DNA of 64,000 bases from an uncultured Bacteroidales bacterium (GTDB lineage: Bacteria; Bacteroidota; Bacteroidia; Bacteroidales; Paludibacteraceae): NCBI GenBank assembly GCA_944322025.1, contig CALUOH010000021.1, positions 1-64,000 on the forward strand, in the 5' to 3' direction. Under the pieces are notes generated by a model. That model did no database searches and was not told the DNA's origin. It saw only the letters and a list, made by a program, of their open reading frames with translations. Below, piece after piece: positions 1-9,197 of this stretch (its first letter is position 1; each line of letters opens with the position of its first letter). Made by a program: the position numbers and the translations under genes.

Positions 1-604
1 CAATGCCGAAAATCACAGTCCCTACACCGAACCTGCCCCAGTATCCGGCAGACATCTCCCCTGTGGCACGTGCTACAATAACCGCAAGGACAAGCAGTGC
101 TCCTACGACCGTAATAATTGTTCCGGTCACCGTGATGCTTATGGCCCGGTGTTTTGCAATTCCCATCTTACTAACTATCGGGTATGCTATCAATGTATGC
201 GATGCATACATGCTCGACAGGAGTACGGATGTTACAAAGTCGAAGTCCAGTATGTACATCGATGTGACCGTACCTATAATCATCGGGATAAAGAACGTGT
301 AAAGACCGAACAGTATGCCTTTCTTGCTGTTCTGCTTGAATGTGTTCATGTCAACTTCCAGCCCCGACTGGAACATTATGTACAGAACGCCTACTTTTCC
401 GAAAAGTTCGAAACTTTTGTCATACGCCAGCACGTTCAGCCCGTATGGGCCGAAAACCATTCCTGCTATGATCAGTCCTATAATGTTCGGAATCTTGATT
501 TTGCCCAGCATCGGCGATGCAAGTATAATCAGCAGTACAAGAAGAAAAATAGGAATCGAATCCGTAAGCGGAAGCTCCGGCATGGCTATTGAGTTAAGTG
601 TCAT
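1..604 (-). CDS. Cation:proton antiporter (CPA2/KefB-like), 5' part only
   Basis: The frame starts at the ATG at 604 and runs off the window at base 1, so about 201 codons are visible. The translated N-terminus has alternating hydrophobic helices. It carries the CPA2-type signature around residues 38-57 (PNIIGLIIAGMVFGPYGLN) followed by GVLYIMFQSGLEVD, typical of membrane Na+/H+ or K+/H+ exchangers that control ion balance and pH. A second in-frame ATG at 583 (MPELPLTDSIP) is an alternative start. A promoter-like pair lies about 140 bases upstream on the same strand. Ion specificity, and any C-terminal TrkA or Usp domain, lie outside the window and cannot be judged. Confidence 0.88.
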   Translation of the reverse strand, partial: MTLNSIAMPELPLTDSIPIFLLVLLIILASPMLGKIKIPNIIGLIIAGMVFGPYGLNVLAYDKSFELFGKVGVLYIMFQSGLEVDMNTFKQNSKKGILFGLYTFFIPMIIGTVTSMYILDFDFVTSVLLSSMYASHTLIAYPIVSKMGIAKHRAISITVTGTIITVVGALLVLAVIVARATGEMSAGYWGRFGVGTVIFGI

Positions 605-744
605 AAATATGATGTTTTTATTTTGGTACGTTTTCTTGTGCCACTATGGTTTTTCCGAACTGTAATATAGTCGGATACACAGATAGTGAGAGCAAGAGAT
701 GAAAGAGGCACGCTTACTTGGCAACCTGTTACCGTATTTTTCTA

Positions 745-776
745 CAAAGGTAGTGAAAGTTGAATGCAGAGGCAAA
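745..776 (-). promoter_or_regulatory. Promoter for the antiporter
   Basis: On the minus strand TTTG (776-773) is followed after 20 bases by TACCTTTG (752-745), matching the Bacteroidota -33/-7 consensus. It points at the antiporter gene with a leader of roughly 135 bases. Confidence 0.6.
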
Positions 777-972
777 CCGGAGCGGTTGTTTTCTTATAAT
801 GGCAGAAGAATTTTCGGCATAAGAGCGTGTGATGTTGGATTGAAAGTGTTAATTTTGCAGTCCTAAAACGTCCCGTTTTTTTAAATTGAAGTTGTCTGAA
901 AGCGGTAGACGTCCGATTTTTGTTAAATCAACTCCGATGAGAATATATTTAATGTTAAATTTGCATTTTGCT

Positions 973-1003
973 ATTGCAGGGTCAAATTAAAGCAGTAACT
1001 TTG
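973..1003 (+). promoter_or_regulatory. Promoter of small-RNA candidate
   Basis: ATTG at 973-976, 19 bases, then TAACTTTG at 996-1003, a good match to the Bacteroidota -33/-7 consensus. No protein gene follows on this strand for several kilobases; a hairpin plus T-run follows about 110 bases later. Confidence 0.5.
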
Positions 1004-1009
1004 CAGTGT

Positions 1010-1126
1010 CAAAAACAAGGGAATTGGTTTTGATTCTTCATAGATTGGAAAGAAGGTTTTTTTATAGATTATAGATTATAGATAATGTGGGCGGAGGTCT
1101 TGCGTGAGCAAGGCTTTCGTTTTTTA
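1010..1126 (+). ncRNA. Candidate small RNA
   Basis: This is an inferred transcript of about 115 nt between the promoter at 973-1003 and an intrinsic-terminator-like hairpin. The hairpin stem is 1095-1103 with 1108-1116 (including G-U pairs), closed by a GTGA (GNRA-type) tetraloop and followed by TTTTTT at 1120-1125. The middle contains three tandem TATAGAT-like units (1073-1084). No open frame of useful length fits inside it. I recognise no known RNA family, and the call rests on promoter plus terminator only. Confidence 0.35.
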
Positions 1127-1286
1127 TACCCTAACTTATTGTTGGAATTTCTCTGCTATAAAGAGCATTGTTATTCTTAGATATATACTTAATGCATTGT
1201 TAAATAGCTATTTAGTGCTATTGTGAAATATGTTTGGCTGTATGTAAGGCGGCAGGTCGCGGGTGCGTTGCCCATGGATGTACAAT

Positions 1287-1330
1287 ATAAAAACGGGCGG
1301 GACTGAAACATCAGTCCCGCCCGTTTTTAT
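1287..1330. terminator. Strong bidirectional terminator
   Basis: Perfect 20-base inverted repeat (1287-1306 with 1311-1330) around a 4-base loop, GC-rich core with A/T flanks, 16 bases after the stop of the minus-strand peptidylprolyl isomerase gene. Confidence 0.85.
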
Positions 1331-1346
1331 ATCACTGCCGTACAGA

Positions 1347-3449
1347 TTAGAAGTATTTGTATCTGAAATCTTCTATGTCAGCGGCCTTTTTCAGTGCGTC
1401 TATGATGAGATATGAGTTCATATAACGCTGGCGTTCTGCAAGCATAGCCATCTCCTCCTTTTCATTATATGGAGCTGATGACTCGTTTTTAGAGATGACT
1501 TTATAGACGAATGCGCCCATATTTCCCTTTATCGGCTGAGAGAGCTCGTTCTCTTTTGCTCCTGCCACTTGGGCAAACAGGGCGGGTTCGTTACCTATCG
1601 AGCCAGCGTATGTGCTGTTGAAGTTCACACCGCGTACAGTGTCTGCCGTGAAATTGTCAGCAACAAGCTGTTCCATGGTCTTGCCCTGCATCTGCTCAGC
1701 GAGCATGTCACCTTTCTTCTCTCTACGTATTTCGGTAACAAGTCTTGTCTTCACATCATCCATGCTCTTGTAACCCTTTTCGTGTACCCCGGTTATGCCG
1801 GCGACGACAAGTTTGTCTCCACATTCAAATACGTCGGAAACCATGCCGGCTTCGTTCTCGAACGCCCAACGCACAACTTCTCTGGCCTGATTGACATCAT
1901 TGATACGATTAGCGTTGATGTTTATGTTGTTTGCCTTGCGAAGGTTTAGGTTTTTTTCTTTTGCCGCGCTTTCCATTTTTTCGAGTGTGTTGTTCTCTAC
2001 GGCGAACCGTTTGGCTTCAGTATAGATGTCGGCCTGTGTCCTTGATGACGGGAGCACTTCGCGCGATATGACGGCGAGCTTCACCTTGTCTACTTTTTCT
2101 CCAAGTTCCTGAACATTGAAGATTATCACGGCATTGCCATCCTTGACTTGGAAATAGCTCTCGGTCGAAGTGTAGAACGCTTTATCCGCTATCTCTTTTG
2201 TAACTTCGGTTTCGCGTACCCAACCTATCTCTCCACCGTTTTTAGCATTCTGAGCAAGAGAGTGTTCCGCAGCGAGCTGCGCAAAGTCAGAGCCGGTGAG
2301 GAGTGCATGTTCTATGCTGTCGGCAAGAGCCTGTGTGGCGGCCGGAGTCTGTTCGTAGAGTACGATGTTACGTAGTTTTACAGAATCAGGAGAGAAGATG
2401 CCTGTCTCGACTATACGCGCCATCTTGTAAGTGTTGTTTACGAAGATAGGGCCAGAGACTTCGTCTTTTTTACCGCTGAAAGCGAATTCGGCGAAATCCT
2501 TATCTACATCGTCTTTTGTCATGTTGATTCCGCTATATGGTACGTCAGAGTTGCCGTTAGTCACTCCTGCTATGTCGGATGTTGTTGCAAACTCGTCTTT
2601 AAGTTTCGTAATCCAATTCTCTACATCGGAGAAATCGCTCTGAGACGGCTTGATGTCGAAAGCTACATACTCAATGTTTGCGTTGGCTTCCTGTCTGAAC
2701 TGTTCTTTCTCTTTATTGTAGCGTGCCTTGATTTCGCTGTCAGAGACTGCGACAGTGGAGTCCGGTATGGCAAAGTAGCTCTTCATGGCATATACCACAT
2801 CAGCCGTTGTCTTAGAGCCTTCAAACGCATATTTGGCTTCGAGAGGAGTTACGACAATAGCGTTGGATATCAGAGATGTGTATTTCTCCTCAATCCTGTT
2901 TGTCTTTATCATATTCTCCCAGAACTTCCAATAGTTTTTCCAGTTTTGGAGTTCTTCTGCCGGGATTTGCGTGTTCTGTTCCCCGTCTATGATTGACAAG
3001 AAGTTTATCAGCTGGTTGCGGTCGAACACTCCATCCTGATTCATAAATACAGGACGTGTAGTTATGTACGGGCTTATGTTATTGCCGAGTATCTGGTCGT
3101 AAAGCTCGTTCTTTGTGACGATTAAGCCCATCGCTTCCGCCTCGTCACCTATGACTTTACTTCTGACAGTGGTTTCCCATACGCTTTCTCTCATCTGGTT
3201 TGTGGCTTCATCGTTCAGGTTTGCCTGTCCAACTTCCATTTCATAGACTTTCCTCATCTGTTCGATGGAGTTCATGAAATCCATTGCCTTGATTTTCTGA
3301 CCGTTTATTTTGGCTACGTTGTTGTGGCTTTCCTGCACGTAAGTTGAACCTGATCCGAGGAAATCTCCTATCACGAATGCCAAAATAGCTAAACCTACCA
3401 CGATTAAAAGGAATGTACCTTTACTTCTGATTTTCTCTAATGTTGCCAT
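1347..3449 (-). CDS. Membrane-anchored peptidylprolyl isomerase (SurA/PpiD-like)
   Basis: The 700-residue protein has one N-terminal membrane helix (about residues 12-32), then a long SurA-N-like chaperone region. A parvulin (PPIC) domain lies at about 355-445, recognisable by KLRNIVL, DFAQLAAEHS and GGEIGW, and a long C-terminal chaperone region follows. Proteins of this layout in Bacteroidota sit in the inner membrane facing the periplasm and help outer membrane proteins fold. It is the last gene of the coaX-lptC operon, 128 bases after the CNNM/CorC gene, and is followed by a strong terminator. The length fits the family. Whether the parvulin domain is active cannot be told by eye. Confidence 0.9.
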   Translation of the reverse strand: MATLEKIRSKGTFLLIVVGLAILAFVIGDFLGSGSTYVQESHNNVAKINGQKIKAMDFMNSIEQMRKVYEMEVGQANLNDEATNQMRESVWETTVRSKVIGDEAEAMGLIVTKNELYDQILGNNISPYITTRPVFMNQDGVFDRNQLINFLSIIDGEQNTQIPAEELQNWKNYWKFWENMIKTNRIEEKYTSLISNAIVVTPLEAKYAFEGSKTTADVVYAMKSYFAIPDSTVAVSDSEIKARYNKEKEQFRQEANANIEYVAFDIKPSQSDFSDVENWITKLKDEFATTSDIAGVTNGNSDVPYSGINMTKDDVDKDFAEFAFSGKKDEVSGPIFVNNTYKMARIVETGIFSPDSVKLRNIVLYEQTPAATQALADSIEHALLTGSDFAQLAAEHSLAQNAKNGGEIGWVRETEVTKEIADKAFYTSTESYFQVKDGNAVIIFNVQELGEKVDKVKLAVISREVLPSSRTQADIYTEAKRFAVENNTLEKMESAAKEKNLNLRKANNININANRINDVNQAREVVRWAFENEAGMVSDVFECGDKLVVAGITGVHEKGYKSMDDVKTRLVTEIRREKKGDMLAEQMQGKTMEQLVADNFTADTVRGVNFNSTYAGSIGNEPALFAQVAGAKENELSQPIKGNMGAFVYKVISKNESSAPYNEKEEMAMLAERQRYMNSYLIIDALKKAADIEDFRYKYF

Positions 3450-3577
3450 TTCCTGCTATGCAAATATGAAGTTATTGTTGACTATTTCTGCTAAAAATTT
3501 GACCACGAAGTTACGAAAAAAAGCGATATAACATTGCCGTTTTGCGTAAAAATCTTTTATTTGACTGATAATCAGTC

Positions 3578-4837
3578 TTATATATTTTGTTTGATTAGCT
3601 TCACGAGGTCTATGCGGTTATTGTGTGCCGCCAGAATCTTAAATGTAAAGTTATCTATATATATTGTTTCATTGAGTTTGGGAAATTTCTGATAATGGTA
3701 CAGGATGTATCCCGCGATTGTTATATAGTTGTCCGATTCAGGTATGCCCAACTCGAACTGGCTGTTGGCGGCGTCTATTTCCAGTCGGCCGGAGAGAACA
3801 AATTCGTGGTCATTGAGCTGTTTCGCCGTATATTCGCGGTTGTCGTGCTCATCCTCTATTTCACCGAATATCTCCTCCATGATGTCTTCGAGCGTTACTA
3901 TGCCGGCAGTTCCGCCGAACTCATCAACCACTACGGCTATGCTCTTTTTATCTTTCATGAATATGTCCATCAGTTTATTAGCCGCCATAGTCTCAGGTAC
4001 AATGGGCATTTTCAGCAGCAGACTGTGCCAGTCTTCCGGCTGCTTGAATATGTCAGCAGCATGGAAATAGCCTATAATGTTGTCTATCGAGTCTCTGTAT
4101 ATCAGTATTTTGGAGAAGCCGGTGTTGACAAACGTGTTTTTCAGGTCGTCAAGAGTAGTCCCTTCTTCGGGCAGCGCGATTATTTCTGTGCGGGGGACTA
4201 TGCAGTCCCTTATTTTAACCGATGAGAAGTCGAGTGCATTTTGGAATATCTTCACGTCGTTTTCAATCTCCGAATCGCTTTCGTGTCCTTCAAGGGTTTC
4301 GTTTATGAGGTAGTCAAGGTCGGCTTTGTTGAGGTGTTGTTTTTCGTTCTTGGGGGAGTATGCATTGAAGATGGAGAGTATCAGGCGTGAGAGGGATGTC
4401 GCCAGTATAGTGATGGGGTAGAGTATGACATAGAAAAATGCAAGTATCGGGGCGAATATGCGAAGCCAGAGGTTGGGGTTTGACTTGAATATGGTTTTCG
4501 GGAGGAACTCTCCCGTTATGAGTACGATGATTGTAGCGCAGATGGTCTGCAAGAGCGATACGGCGAAGTCGTTGTGTATGAAGCAGGCGAATACAGGGTC
4601 GAGCAGTTCTGCCATCTTTATGCCGTATATGACCAATACAATATTGTTGCCTACCAGCATGGTGGAGATGTACTGTTCGGAGTGACGGTAGAAAAAGTCA
4701 ATCAGTTTCGCACTGACGCCGTTGTTCTTCTTGTCAATCTCCATCCGCAGCTTGTTCGATGATACGAATGCTATTTCCATACCGGAGAAAAAGGCAGAAA
4801 GGATAAGCGAGATAATTATTATCGAGTATGTGTCCAT
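3578..4837 (-). CDS. CNNM/CorC-family membrane protein (GldE-like)
   Basis: The 419-residue protein has an N-terminal DUF21/CNNM membrane domain (about 1-180, starting ISLILSAFFSGMEIAF), a CBS pair (about 195-320, with RDCIVPRTEI and VVDEFGGTAGIVTLEDIMEE), and a C-terminal CorC/HlyC domain (about 335-415). The family is linked to divalent cation (Mg2+/Co2+) export. The Bacteroidota version next to other envelope genes is often called GldE, a helper of gliding and secretion lipoproteins. It starts 3 bases after the lptC stop, so the two are very likely translated from one mRNA. The ion-transport role is a family inference. Confidence 0.88.
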   Translation of the reverse strand: MDTYSIIIISLILSAFFSGMEIAFVSSNKLRMEIDKKNNGVSAKLIDFFYRHSEQYISTMLVGNNIVLVIYGIKMAELLDPVFACFIHNDFAVSLLQTICATIIVLITGEFLPKTIFKSNPNLWLRIFAPILAFFYVILYPITILATSLSRLILSIFNAYSPKNEKQHLNKADLDYLINETLEGHESDSEIENDVKIFQNALDFSSVKIRDCIVPRTEIIALPEEGTTLDDLKNTFVNTGFSKILIYRDSIDNIIGYFHAADIFKQPEDWHSLLLKMPIVPETMAANKLMDIFMKDKKSIAVVVDEFGGTAGIVTLEDIMEEIFGEIEDEHDNREYTAKQLNDHEFVLSGRLEIDAANSQFELGIPESDNYITIAGYILYHYQKFPKLNETIYIDNFTFKILAAHNNRIDLVKLIKQNI

Positions 4838-4840
4838 CTC

Positions 4841-5464
4841 TTAGTCTGTGCTGTTGCCCGTGGTGTCTGTCGCGGTTGTGTCCTGTTCTTCGGAGTCGAC
4901 GGGTATGATGCCATACGGATTTTTTATTTCGTATTTGGAGAATGTCTGGTTTGAGGTGAATCCTATCCCGTTTATGATTTTGTCTTCCTGTATGATGCGT
5001 ATGGCGGAGTCGGAATAGACGCGCTCAGTCTTCTGGTTCCAGTACAGTTCTTCGGTTTCGAACTGCTCTCCTTGCAGGTTGATGGCGCGCACGCTGTCGT
5101 TGAGCTTCCATATCTCCATTTTCTGGTAGTATATTGCTTTCCGGCAGTCTATCTGAGCGTCGATGTCGTAGTTTTCGTTGAATTTTTCAAAGTGCAGCCC
5201 TTCGGGGAAGTCCCAATAGGGGGTGTCGGCCTTGTCATATACGTCCCATTTAGTAGCGAAGATGCGGTATCTGATGATGCCGGAGTCGGAGATAATGGTT
5301 GTTATGGAGTCGGCCCGCAACTGCGGTATTATCTTACGGTCGGCAATGTCGTCCGTCATGTCTATTTTCTTCTTGCACGAAGAGAATAAAAACACCATAG
5401 CAATAATCACGGGGATTACTGCTATACTGTTTTTTATGACGTTATGTGTGTCTGCCGTATCCAA
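4841..5464 (-). CDS. lptC: LPS export protein LptC
   Basis: The 207-residue protein has an N-terminal hydrophobic segment ending in a lipobox-like FSSC (about residues 27-30), then a beta-rich domain with the LptC pattern (DSGIIRYRIFATKW, YWDFPEGLHFEKF, ELYWNQKTERVYSD). LptC joins the LptB2FG transporter to the periplasmic LptA bridge that moves lipopolysaccharide to the outer membrane. Bacteroidota LptC proteins typically sit between a TPR gene and the CNNM/CorC gene, as here. The C-terminus is Thr/Asp-rich and probably disordered. The start is the only ATG that leaves a full N-terminal signal segment. Confidence 0.88.
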   Translation of the reverse strand: MDTADTHNVIKNSIAVIPVIIAMVFLFSSCKKKIDMTDDIADRKIIPQLRADSITTIISDSGIIRYRIFATKWDVYDKADTPYWDFPEGLHFEKFNENYDIDAQIDCRKAIYYQKMEIWKLNDSVRAINLQGEQFETEELYWNQKTERVYSDSAIRIIQEDKIINGIGFTSNQTFSKYEIKNPYGIIPVDSEEQDTTATDTTGNSTD

Positions 5465-5476
5465 ATGGCCGTCTCT

Positions 5477-6811
5477 TTATTTCGCACGGGCAGTGGTGCT
5501 TTCGCTAATCCACCCTCCTACGAAATAGGCTTTGCCTTCTTCGATGTCAGGGTGCATGAATATCTCTTCCTTAGAGGGGAAGTGTGCGCTGTATGTGCTT
5601 ATCAGAGTGTTGGCCTGTTTCACGTTCTCTTCAGAGGAGTCGGCATTGCGTGCCTTGATGAACTGGTCAACCGCCGCCCAATATTTTGTCTTGTTGAGAA
5701 CAGGGTCGTCAGATATTGAGCCTGCATTTGCATAGAGGTATCCGAGCATCAGGTATGCGGTGGCCATGTTCGGGTTTTTGTCAATTGCTTTCTTTGCGAA
5801 TTCACGTGCCTTGACCGAGTTGTTCTGCGCATTGTAGCAAGTAGCCACGCGGAGAAGCCCATCGGCCTTTTCTTCGTCTGTTGAGGAAAGCTCCACACCA
5901 TGCAAGAAGTATTCTATGGCTTTTGCATAGTCTTTCTTGTTGTAGCACATGGAGCCGAGGCCTGCGGCCGACTCGGCAGATGGCTGTATGGCGTGCGCGT
6001 AGGTAGCAGCGGCGAAATAGGCCTCCTCTTCCGTGCATTTCATGTTTTTGAAGAAGGCTATTGTGCGCTGGAGATATGCTATGTCGGCCTTGTTTTTCTC
6101 TATCTGCGGAGCATAGATTTCGTTGAGCTTCTTGCAGTCCGCCGCGCCTGACTGTGCAAGCATGTTGTCGAAATAGGCCTTGTACTGTCCGTAGGTTTCC
6201 TTGTACTGCGACTGTGCGGAAGCTATGATGCCGTCTATCGCTGCGCTGCACAGAGTGTAGTCACCCAAGAACTGCTCCGTGAGCGATGGGTCTTTCTTGT
6301 AGAGGCTGTATGATGTGGTGAAGAATGTCTGTATGTGTGATATGCCGCACTCCGCACCGAATTTTGTTACCGCCTCTTTGAGCCACTTGTATGGCATATC
6401 CAGTTCGTTGGGCTTATATTTCAAGGATGATACGGCCTTGTCCGCGAGTATCTCTTCGTTCGGGTTTTTCGGGTCGTTGCCGAAGTAGAGAATCTGGTCG
6501 TCGTAGAGCTTCATCAGCTTCTGGAAAAGCTCCTCTTTCTTGGCAGCGTCTTTCTCGTTGTCGATTTGCCAAGATACAATCTGCACTCCGAGAATGTATA
6601 TGTTCTTGTGCGCGTAGGGGCAGTCTGCATACGCCTTTTCCCACGGCCCGAGTGCGTCGGCGTAGTTTTTGTGTTTGCAGGATGTGGTGAAGAGGCTGAG
6701 GTTCTGCATACATTCCTCCGTCACTTCGCCAGATTTCTTTTCCTGAGCCGATGCTGTGCCGGCTATAAAGGAAAAGCAGAGTGTCAAAAGAAATAGATTA
6801 AGTGCTTTCAT
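5477..6811 (-). CDS. Exported TPR protein
   Basis: The 444-residue protein has a signal peptide cleaved after about ASAQ (residues 20-23). Helical repeats follow, with clear tetratricopeptide units around 285-375 (AAGLGSMCYNKKDYAKAIEYF, then ADGLLRVATCYNAQNNSVKAREFAKKAI). It lies between the OmpP1/FadL-like gene (49 bases) and lptC (12 bases) in the coaX operon, an arrangement recurrent in Bacteroidales. TPR proteins of this type act as periplasmic scaffolds. The partner is not known, though the context suggests envelope assembly. Confidence 0.8.
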   Translation of the reverse strand: MKALNLFLLTLCFSFIAGTASAQEKKSGEVTEECMQNLSLFTTSCKHKNYADALGPWEKAYADCPYAHKNIYILGVQIVSWQIDNEKDAAKKEELFQKLMKLYDDQILYFGNDPKNPNEEILADKAVSSLKYKPNELDMPYKWLKEAVTKFGAECGISHIQTFFTTSYSLYKKDPSLTEQFLGDYTLCSAAIDGIIASAQSQYKETYGQYKAYFDNMLAQSGAADCKKLNEIYAPQIEKNKADIAYLQRTIAFFKNMKCTEEEAYFAAATYAHAIQPSAESAAGLGSMCYNKKDYAKAIEYFLHGVELSSTDEEKADGLLRVATCYNAQNNSVKAREFAKKAIDKNPNMATAYLMLGYLYANAGSISDDPVLNKTKYWAAVDQFIKARNADSSEENVKQANTLISTYSAHFPSKEEIFMHPDIEEGKAYFVGGWISESTTARAK

Positions 6812-6860
6812 ATTATTGGTTGATTATGTTTTTCTATTAAGATGGTTATACCATACTCCT

Positions 6861-8129
6861 TTACCTTACCTTAGACCGGACGAACCATGTTTCGTTTAAT
6901 GCGACGTTAAGACCAAGCTGAAAATATTGTTCGTCCAGCATGGCCTGCCGCGCGCCCATTATGTTGCCGTATCTGAGGTCTACGTTTATCATGGTTTTCG
7001 AGTTGCGCAGGGGCAGCCCGATGCCAAGGGTCAAGGCGAACTCTTTCGTCGTGCTTTCGCCTATCCTGATATAGGAGTTGGAGTAGTTAGCCCCAATCCG
7101 CCAGTGCATCCTGTCCACGTATCTGTTGCCGCGAGGGTCGTGGACGTACTCCGCGCCGAGGGATATTTTCAGCCTGTTGCTCAGGCTGTCTGTAGCCCCG
7201 TAGTATTTTGCGGATGAGAATCCCTGATATGTGGCGTCGGCACCCACGGTGATGCGGTCTTCGTAGGTGTATGTGAAGCCGCCGCCGTATGTGTCGGGCA
7301 GCTCGAATGACTGTACGGAGGATGTTGTGACGGTGTCTACGCCGGACGTGGCCTCAGTCAAATTGCCGCCGAGGGGGGATTTGAACTCGTATATTGCGCC
7401 TATGGTGAAGGCGTGTTTGTCGCCTACGGTTTCGTGGTATTGCAGTCCGAACCTCGCGTTGAAGCTGCTGATGTACAACTCGGAGGAGTGTATGGTGCTG
7501 TTGGCCAGTATGTCGGTTGATTCGAAGGAGAGTGTGCGGTAGTGGTTTACCCCGCCGAACATGTAGTAGGCGTTGGCACCGATGGAGAGGTGGTCGAAGA
7601 TGTCGAACGCCAAGCCGAGGTAGACCTGACTTATGCCGCCGCGCCCGTAGAATGTCTGGCCGTAGCGCGTGTATCCGTGGTCGGTGTCGCCTCCGGCGTT
7701 TTTCACGGAGTCGTTGTAGCTGTAGTTGTATCCTACGAAGGAGAAGGGTATCAGTCCTGCGCTCAGCCCCATCCATTTGGTTATCGGGAATTGGAGGGCC
7801 ACGTAGTCGAGGTTGCCGGTGAATGTGTTGTTAGTGGCATTGCCGCTTGAGAATGATGATAGCAGGCCGGAGACACCGAACTCGAAGAGGAAGCTCGTGC
7901 TGTCTATGGTGCTGTAAGAGGCGGGGTTTGCGGGGTTTATGGTGGCCTTGCTCCGCAAGCCGTAGGCTATGTCGCCCATGGAGCGGCTGACGGAGAATCC
8001 CTGGTCTTGCAGCTGTCCGTAGCCGAACCTCGTGTATGGTGAGTTGGCGTTGTTCTGCGCCGGGAGGCTCACCGCCATGAGGAGGGCAGCCAGCAGTGCT
8101 GATATGGATATGCTTCGGGCTCTATTCAT
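6861..8129 (-). CDS. Outer membrane beta-barrel protein (OmpP1/FadL-like)
   Basis: The 422-residue protein has a signal peptide (cleavage after about LPAQ, residue 24), then NSPYTRFGYGQLQDQG and GLRSKATINPANPASYS, the Bacteroidota version of a FadL/OmpP1-type N-terminus. Alternating amphipathic strands rich in Gly, Tyr and Phe run to a C-terminal strand ending WFVRSKVR. It probably forms a pore for hydrophobic or other small molecules, but the substrate is unknown. Its start overlaps the end of coaX by 8 bases, so the two are co-translated. Confidence 0.78.
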   Translation of the reverse strand: MNRARSISISALLAALLMAVSLPAQNNANSPYTRFGYGQLQDQGFSVSRSMGDIAYGLRSKATINPANPASYSTIDSTSFLFEFGVSGLLSSFSSGNATNNTFTGNLDYVALQFPITKWMGLSAGLIPFSFVGYNYSYNDSVKNAGGDTDHGYTRYGQTFYGRGGISQVYLGLAFDIFDHLSIGANAYYMFGGVNHYRTLSFESTDILANSTIHSSELYISSFNARFGLQYHETVGDKHAFTIGAIYEFKSPLGGNLTEATSGVDTVTTSSVQSFELPDTYGGGFTYTYEDRITVGADATYQGFSSAKYYGATDSLSNRLKISLGAEYVHDPRGNRYVDRMHWRIGANYSNSYIRIGESTTKEFALTLGIGLPLRNSKTMINVDLRYGNIMGARQAMLDEQYFQLGLNVALNETWFVRSKVR

Positions 8130-8862
8130 TGTCGAGTGTCAGGTTGTATCTTAATATCTTGTGGAGGCCTAAGTGTATGAGGTTAGGCGCGTCAATCATT
8201 TCGTGAGCTATCCGGTGCGCGAAACAGGCTGCGCCTCCTCCTGTGAGGAATACGTTGATTTTCCCGTATTCTTTTGTGAGGTAGGCAATCATGCCCTCGG
8301 CCTCATAGATTATGCCGTGGTACGCCCCGGCTTTCATGGCCTCCAATGTGGAGTGCCCGATGCGGCTGGCGGGTCTGTCGCCGGCCGGTACGTCGGGCAG
8401 CCTGTCGGTGAAGGCGTGCATGGCATCGAGCCTCATCTTGTAGCCGGGGGAGATGTTCCCTCCGATGAAGGCATTTGAGCTGTCTATTACGTCATAGGTG
8501 ATGCAAGTGCCTATGTCGATGATGAGCGATGTCTCTCCCGGCTTCATGCTGTATGCCCCCACGGCGGCAGAGAGGCGGTCCATGCCGAGGGTTTCCGGTG
8601 TCCCGTACCGGTTGACTATCGGTATCGCTGTGGTGTGCGAGACGGTCAGTACGGGTATGGCTTTCTTTTGCAAGAACGCGCCGATTTGGTTTTTATTGTC
8701 TGTGACTGACGAGATTATGGCGTGGGTAACAGGATGCCGACCTGTTATGTCGGCTAACAGTCTTTCTGTCACATCTTTGGTAATGAGGTTAAAGATGATG
8801 GCTTCATTATCGAAGATGCAGAATTTGGTGTAGCTGTTACCGATGTCAACCGTAAGTTCCAT
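8122..8862 (-). CDS. coaX: Type III pantothenate kinase
   Basis: The 246-residue protein shows the ASKHA-fold motifs of CoaX: TVDIGNSYTKFCIFD at the N-terminus (phosphate 1), DIGTCITYDVID near residue 117 (phosphate 2), GGNISPGYKMR, and a C-terminal LTGGGA adenosine motif. It phosphorylates pantothenate in the first step of coenzyme A synthesis in the cytosol. Type III enzymes need a monovalent cation and are not inhibited by CoA. It is the first gene of a six-gene envelope operon and has a near-consensus promoter 31-61 bases upstream of the ATG. Confidence 0.93.
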   Translation of the reverse strand: MELTVDIGNSYTKFCIFDNEAIIFNLITKDVTERLLADITGRHPVTHAIISSVTDNKNQIGAFLQKKAIPVLTVSHTTAIPIVNRYGTPETLGMDRLSAAVGAYSMKPGETSLIIDIGTCITYDVIDSSNAFIGGNISPGYKMRLDAMHAFTDRLPDVPAGDRPASRIGHSTLEAMKAGAYHGIIYEAEGMIAYLTKEYGKINVFLTGGGAACFAHRIAHEMIDAPNLIHLGLHKILRYNLTLDNE

Positions 8863-8892
8863 TCAATAAAACAGATGCCGCTTTATGGTTGG

Positions 8893-8923
8893 CAAAGATA
8901 CTGTTTTTTTCTGAATGGGCAAA
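8893..8923 (-). promoter_or_regulatory. Promoter of the coaX-lptC operon
   Basis: Minus strand: TTTG (8923-8920), 19-base spacer, TATCTTTG (8900-8893). This is one of the best promoter matches in the window and lies just upstream of coaX. Confidence 0.75.
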
Positions 8924-8952
8924 ACGTAGGATGGGATGCGGGCATTTTGTCG

Positions 8953-8998
8953 GTGGGGGCTGGCTGAGAGCTGGCGCGAGAGTACGACTTTTTAACCA
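8953..8998 (+). repeat. Dispersed repeat family 1, copy A
   Basis: Carries the shared GGCTGGCTGAGAGCTGGC block and the CGAGAGTACG...TTTTTAACC end. It differs from the consensus by ACTTTTT in place of TGTTTTT. Confidence 0.7.
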
Positions 8999-9032
8999 CT
9001 TTTTGCGTTTGAGTGGGCTGAGGGGCGTGGTG

Positions 9033-9094
9033 AGGGTGGGGAGAGTGTCCGTAGGGGCTCCGTAGCCGTTCCGTCGAGAGTACGTGTTTTTAAC
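9033..9094 (+). repeat. Dispersed repeat family 1, copy B
   Basis: Contains the full 20-base core CGAGAGTACGTGTTTTTAAC (9075-9094) and the upstream GTGTCCGTAGGGGCT block that is also seen in copy C. Confidence 0.8.
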
Positions 9095-9165
9095 CACAAT
9101 TAACAGTGTGGGACGGGAGGGGTGGAGGGGTGAGCGGGGCGGGAGAATTGTCGGCTGAACTTCTG

Positions 9166-9197
9166 CTTGGAGGTTAGGAATATTTGGTGTACTTTTG
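9166..9197 (+). promoter_or_regulatory. Promoter of the sorting-domain protein
   Basis: TTG (9167-9169), 20 bases, TACTTTTG (9190-9197). Transcription would start near 9203, so the protein must start at 9230 or later and not at the upstream ATG at 9167. Confidence 0.6.

Larger units (their letters stand above)
605..1346. other. Gene-free interval with regulatory signals
   Basis: No convincing protein gene on either strand. It holds the antiporter promoter, a plus-strand promoter followed by a short terminated transcript candidate (about 1010-1126), and the terminator of the peptidylprolyl isomerase gene. The sequence is AT-rich compared with the flanking genes. Confidence 0.6.
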
